From the NCBI RefSeq assembly GCF_002895435.1, contig NZ_POYJ01000005.1:62001-126000 (forward strand): DNA of 64,000 nt, in the 5' to 3' direction. A model generated the notes under the pieces. That model did no database searches. It saw only the letters and a program-made list of their open reading frames with translations, and was not told the origin of the DNA. This DNA comes from Aquimarina sediminis. Lineage in GTDB: Bacteria > Bacteroidota > Bacteroidia > Flavobacteriales > Flavobacteriaceae. Below are positions 60,854 through 64,000 of the stretch, piece by piece. Every line of letters starts with the position of its first letter. The first letter of the stretch is position 1. Made by a program: the position numbers and the translations under genes.

Positions 60854-62665
60854 TTAACCAATAAAGTAGCCGTTTTCCTTGGCAATTTTATCAGCAATTT
60901 TAGTTCGTAATGCTACAACATTTGGTTGGTTTGCATATTTAGTGAAACGCTTTAATCCCATAAGCATCATTCTTTGTTCATCACCTTCTGCAAAAGAAAC
61001 TATTCCTTCTTTTCCTTTTTTGATAATGATATCTACCGCATTGTACAAATATAGTTGAGACATTGCGATTTGTGTTTCCTGTGCTTCTTCACCAAAACGT
61101 TTTGCATTTTTCTCAGTTCTTAAAATGGTGGATTCTGCCATATAGATCTCGATCAAAATATCAGAAGCTGCCAATAATAGTTGTTGGTGTTCTTCTAATT
61201 GAGGACCATACTTTTGTACGGCAGCACCTGCAACCATTAAGAAAACTTTCTTAAGTTTTGCAATAATCTCTTTTTCTTCAGAAAACAATACAGAGTAATC
61301 CGGAGTGTCAAAAGATGGTATACCTGTAAGCTCATCTGCCACTTTCATTGCAGGTCCTAAAAGATCTACATGACCCTTCATTGCTTTCTTAACTAGCATT
61401 CCTACAGCAAGCATACGATTGATTTCATTCGTACCCTCATAGATACGAGAAATACGAGCATCTCTCCAAGCAGATTCCATAGGAGTGTCTGCCGAGAATC
61501 CCATACCTCCAAAAATCTGTACCCCTTCATCAGTACAGTTTTGTACATCTTCAGAAACAGCAACTTTAAGAATAGAGCACTCAATAGCATATTCTTCTAC
61601 ACCTTTTAGTTCTGCTTCCTGGTGTGTGTTTCCTTCTGCCTGGCGAATAGCAATTCTATCTTCGATGTTTTTTGCAGCTCTGTAACTAGCAGATTCATCG
61701 GCATATGTATTGGTAGCCATTTCAGCAATTTTGGCTTTAATAGCTCCAAAATTCATAATCGGAGTTTTAAATTGAATACGCTCATTAGCATATTTAGTCG
61801 CTTCTCCAATTACTCGACGCTGAGCATCAAGACATGCGGCTGCAAGTTTAATACGGCCAACATTCAATGCATTCATGGCGATCTTAAATCCATTACCTCT
61901 TTCTGATAACATATTTTCTACTGGTACTTTTGTATCACTAAAAAATACCTGACGAGTAGAGGAGGAATGAATTCCTAATTTTTTTTCTTCTTCTCCTAAT
62001 GTAATACCATTAGATGGGTCATTTTCTACAATAAAACCAGTGATGTTCTTATCGTCTTCGATACGAGCAAAAACAATAAAAAGACTACAGAAACCGGCAT
62101 TAGAGATCCACATTTTTTGCCCAGAAATCGAATAATGTTTCCCGTCTTCGGATAGTACAGCCTTCGTTTTACCAGAATTGGCATCTGATCCTGCTCCTGG
62201 TTCTGTAAGGCAATAAGCACCAAACCATTCTCCTGTAGCAAGTTTAGGGACATACTTTTTCTTTTGCTCTTCATTACCATATAAAGTGATAGGCATAGTA
62301 CCGATACCAGTATGAGCTCCAAAGGCAGTACTGAAAGATCCGGTAGCTCCAGAAATATAGTCACAAACCAACATTGTGGATACGAACCCCATCCCTAAAC
62401 CGTCGTAGGCTTCGGGAACAGAAACTCCTAATAATCCAAGTTCGCCTGCTTTGCGCATACATTCTTCAGTAAAAGCATAGTCTTTACTTTCAAAACGCTC
62501 CCAATTTGCCCATAACTCACGATCTACAAATTCTTTTGCGCTATCACGCATCATTCTTTGTTCTTCAGAAAAATCTTCTGGAGTAAATACATCTTCACAG
62601 TTGGTTTCCTTAACAAGAAACTGACCTCCTCTTAGAATATCTTTATTTATACTTTTTTCACTCAT
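60854..62665 (-). CDS. Acyl-CoA dehydrogenase
   Basis: 603 residues, cytoplasmic. FAD/substrate features: CLTEPGAGSDANSGKTKA (152-169), KMWISNAGFC (184-193), the catalytic base Glu410 in YEGTNEI, and YGNEEQKKKYVPKLATGEW earlier. The C-terminal ~175 residues form an extra helical domain typical of the ~600-residue Bacteroidota FadE-type enzymes. First oxidation step of fatty-acid beta-oxidation. Directly follows the thiolase gene (71 bp). Confidence 0.93.
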   Translation of the reverse strand: MSEKSINKDILRGGQFLVKETNCEDVFTPEDFSEEQRMMRDSAKEFVDRELWANWERFESKDYAFTEECMRKAGELGLLGVSVPEAYDGLGMGFVSTMLVCDYISGATGSFSTAFGAHTGIGTMPITLYGNEEQKKKYVPKLATGEWFGAYCLTEPGAGSDANSGKTKAVLSEDGKHYSISGQKMWISNAGFCSLFIVFARIEDDKNITGFIVENDPSNGITLGEEEKKLGIHSSSTRQVFFSDTKVPVENMLSERGNGFKIAMNALNVGRIKLAAACLDAQRRVIGEATKYANERIQFKTPIMNFGAIKAKIAEMATNTYADESASYRAAKNIEDRIAIRQAEGNTHQEAELKGVEEYAIECSILKVAVSEDVQNCTDEGVQIFGGMGFSADTPMESAWRDARISRIYEGTNEINRMLAVGMLVKKAMKGHVDLLGPAMKVADELTGIPSFDTPDYSVLFSEEKEIIAKLKKVFLMVAGAAVQKYGPQLEEHQQLLLAASDILIEIYMAESTILRTEKNAKRFGEEAQETQIAMSQLYLYNAVDIIIKKGKEGIVSFAEGDEQRMMLMGLKRFTKYANQPNVVALRTKIADKIAKENGYFIG

Positions 62666-62736
62666 TTTTTTCTTTATTTAAAGCCTAGACGACTAATATC
62701 TAGAGTCTAGAGTTTATTGATTTATAATTTTATTTT

Positions 62737-63927
62737 CTAGCTTAGGAATTCAAAAATACCTGCGGCTCCTTGCCCTGTACCAACACACATGGTTACCATA
62801 CCATATTTGCCTTTCATATCGCGTTTACGCATCTCATCAAATAACTGAACCGAAAGTTTTGCTCCTGTACAACCTAATGGATGTCCTAATGCAATGGCGC
62901 CCCCGTTTACATTTACAATATCTTGATTGAGATTCAATTCTCTCATAACAGCAAGTGATTGCGAAGCAAAGGCTTCGTTTAGTTCTATGAGTTCGATATC
63001 ATCTTGTTTTAATCCAGCTTGTTTTAAAGCTTTAGGGATTGCTTTTACAGGACCGATACCCATAATTCTTGGCTCTACACCTGCAGCAGCATAGTTCACA
63101 AGCCTTGCAATAGGTTCAAGGTTTAATTCTTTTACCATATCTTCACTCATAACCATTACAAAAGCAGCTCCATCACTCATCTGAGAAGAGTTACCAGCTG
63201 TTACACTTCCTCCTGCTTCGAATACTGGTCTTAGTTTAGCAAGTACTTCTTTACTAGTGCCTGCACGTGGTCCTTCATCTTTGGATACGATATAAGATTT
63301 GTTGGCTTTTTTTCCATTTTCATCTACATAGGTTTGTTCTACATTAATGGGAACAATTTGATCTTGAAAACGACCTTCGGCTTGCGCTTTTAGGGCTTTC
63401 ATGTGGGAGTTGTAAGCAAACTCGTCCTGATCTTCACGAGATACATTAAACTGATGTGCTACTGCTTCTGCGGTATTACCCATTCCCCAATAATAATCTT
63501 CGTGCCCTGATTTGGCTAAGTCATAATTAAGTTCTGTTTTATACCCTGTCATTGGTACAGAACTCATACTTTCTGCTCCTCCGGCAATAATACAATCTGC
63601 CATTCCTGATTGTATTTTGGCTGTTGCAATACCTATAGTTTCAATTCCTGAAGAGCAAAACCTGTTTACAGTTACACCTGGTACGTCAATAGAATTTAAT
63701 CCCATAAGTGAGATAAGACGTGCCATGTTTAATCCTTGAGATCCTTCGGGCATTGCATTACCAACAATAACATCGTCAATACGTGTTTTGTCTAACTGAG
63801 GCAGTTCTTTCATCATGTGTTCTATGGTTTCTGCTGCCAATTCATCTGTTCTTTTGAACCTGAACACCCCGCGAGGAGCTTTTCCTACGGCTGTTCTATA
63901 TGCTTTTACTATATATGCTGTTTTCAT
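62737..63927 (-). CDS. Acetyl-CoA C-acyltransferase (beta-oxidation thiolase)
   Basis: 396 residues. Thiolase residues: nucleophile Cys91 in VNRFCSSGIE, His349 in ALGHPLGCTGA, and Cys381 in MCVGTGQG, all standard. GGAESMSSVPM (~117-127) and NSSQMSDGAAF are further family motifs. Cleaves 3-ketoacyl-CoA at the end of beta-oxidation. With the dehydrogenase downstream it forms part of a fad operon; the multifunctional hydratase/dehydrogenase gene probably lies just beyond the right edge (inference). The last 73 bp of the window hold no gene. Confidence 0.94.
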   Translation of the reverse strand: MKTAYIVKAYRTAVGKAPRGVFRFKRTDELAAETIEHMMKELPQLDKTRIDDVIVGNAMPEGSQGLNMARLISLMGLNSIDVPGVTVNRFCSSGIETIGIATAKIQSGMADCIIAGGAESMSSVPMTGYKTELNYDLAKSGHEDYYWGMGNTAEAVAHQFNVSREDQDEFAYNSHMKALKAQAEGRFQDQIVPINVEQTYVDENGKKANKSYIVSKDEGPRAGTSKEVLAKLRPVFEAGGSVTAGNSSQMSDGAAFVMVMSEDMVKELNLEPIARLVNYAAAGVEPRIMGIGPVKAIPKALKQAGLKQDDIELIELNEAFASQSLAVMRELNLNQDIVNVNGGAIALGHPLGCTGAKLSVQLFDEMRKRDMKGKYGMVTMCVGTGQGAAGIFEFLS

Positions 63928-64000
63928 AGTTTTATAGTATTGAGTATTGAGGTATTAGTATTGAAGGTTATAATTTTTTCTGAAATGAATAATTCATTTT

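Noticed and set aside
62685..62710. Inverted repeat CTAGAC/GTCTAG between dehydrogenase and thiolase
   Set aside because: Only 6 bp, no T-run, and the two genes look cotranscribed.

Overview
This window looks like chromosomal DNA of a Flavobacteriaceae-type Bacteroidota, probably a marine one (inference). The evidence is AT-rich DNA, two SusC/SusD outer-membrane import systems each with its own ECF sigma/FecR pair, SusC proteins with an STN signalling domain, promoter-like TAnnTTTG boxes, and peptidase-rich gene content. I see no rRNA, tRNA, CRISPR array, transposase or phage gene.

Layout. 1-6.7 kb: truncated amidohydrolase lipoprotein, YdeI-family protein, ABC-F ATPase, a secreted hypothetical protein, VOC protein, flavodoxin-fold oxidoreductase and a secreted papain-like peptidase. 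7.0-14.3 kb: first nutrient-uptake locus (susD, susC, fecR leftward; ECF sigma gene rightward). 14.3-17.0 kb: a short orphan transcription unit, a phosphatidylserine-decarboxylase-family protein and a DUF4386 membrane protein. 17.3-21.6 kb: a LodA/GoxA-type CTQ-dependent amine oxidase gene overlapping a LodB-type flavoprotein gene, then a sterol-desaturase-family membrane hydroxylase. 21.8-21.94 kb: a GC-rich patch of CCCGGG palindromes. 22-31.2 kb: leftward small genes (S41 peptidase, AraC regulator, degenerate GT51-like protein, VanW-like protein, two unknown or SUFU-like proteins, two ABM-type proteins, deoxynucleotidase, esterase, GyrI-like protein). 31.4-34.7 kb: aminotransferase plus ornithine-cyclodeaminase-family pair behind a possible attenuator, and a thioredoxin-reductase-like flavoprotein. 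35.1-41.5 kb: an overlapping hydrolase/ECF sigma/4-TM operon, a membrane-bound AraC regulator, and an arginase-family protein. 41.6-56 kb: M1 and M28 peptidases and a propeller/NTF2 protein, then the second uptake locus (DUF4302 lipoprotein, zinc metallohydrolase lipoprotein, SusD, SusC, FecR, divergent ECF sigma). 56-64 kb: CBM9-like lipoprotein plus MFS transporter, an OsmC/ACT/DinB operon, a 20-bp repeat array before an ArsR-type regulator, and fatty-acid beta-oxidation genes (acyl-CoA dehydrogenase, thiolase).

Working together: each SusC/SusD pair probably captures an outer-membrane substrate and signals through its STN domain to FecR and the ECF sigma factor. The second locus carries a surface metallohydrolase and lies beside secreted peptidases, which suggests peptide scavenging. 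The lodAB-like pair would make an H2O2-producing amine oxidase.

Most notable non-coding signals: (1) a 16-bp palindrome TGACA-N6-TGTCA found three times, each exactly 11 nt before a TAnnTTTG-like box; (2) a hairpin with a compensatory base-pair change shared by both fecR-susC gaps; (3) about 12 degenerate 20-bp direct repeats; (4) the CCCGGG palindrome cluster; (5) an ECF sigma gene whose conserved N-terminus lies upstream of any canonical start codon.
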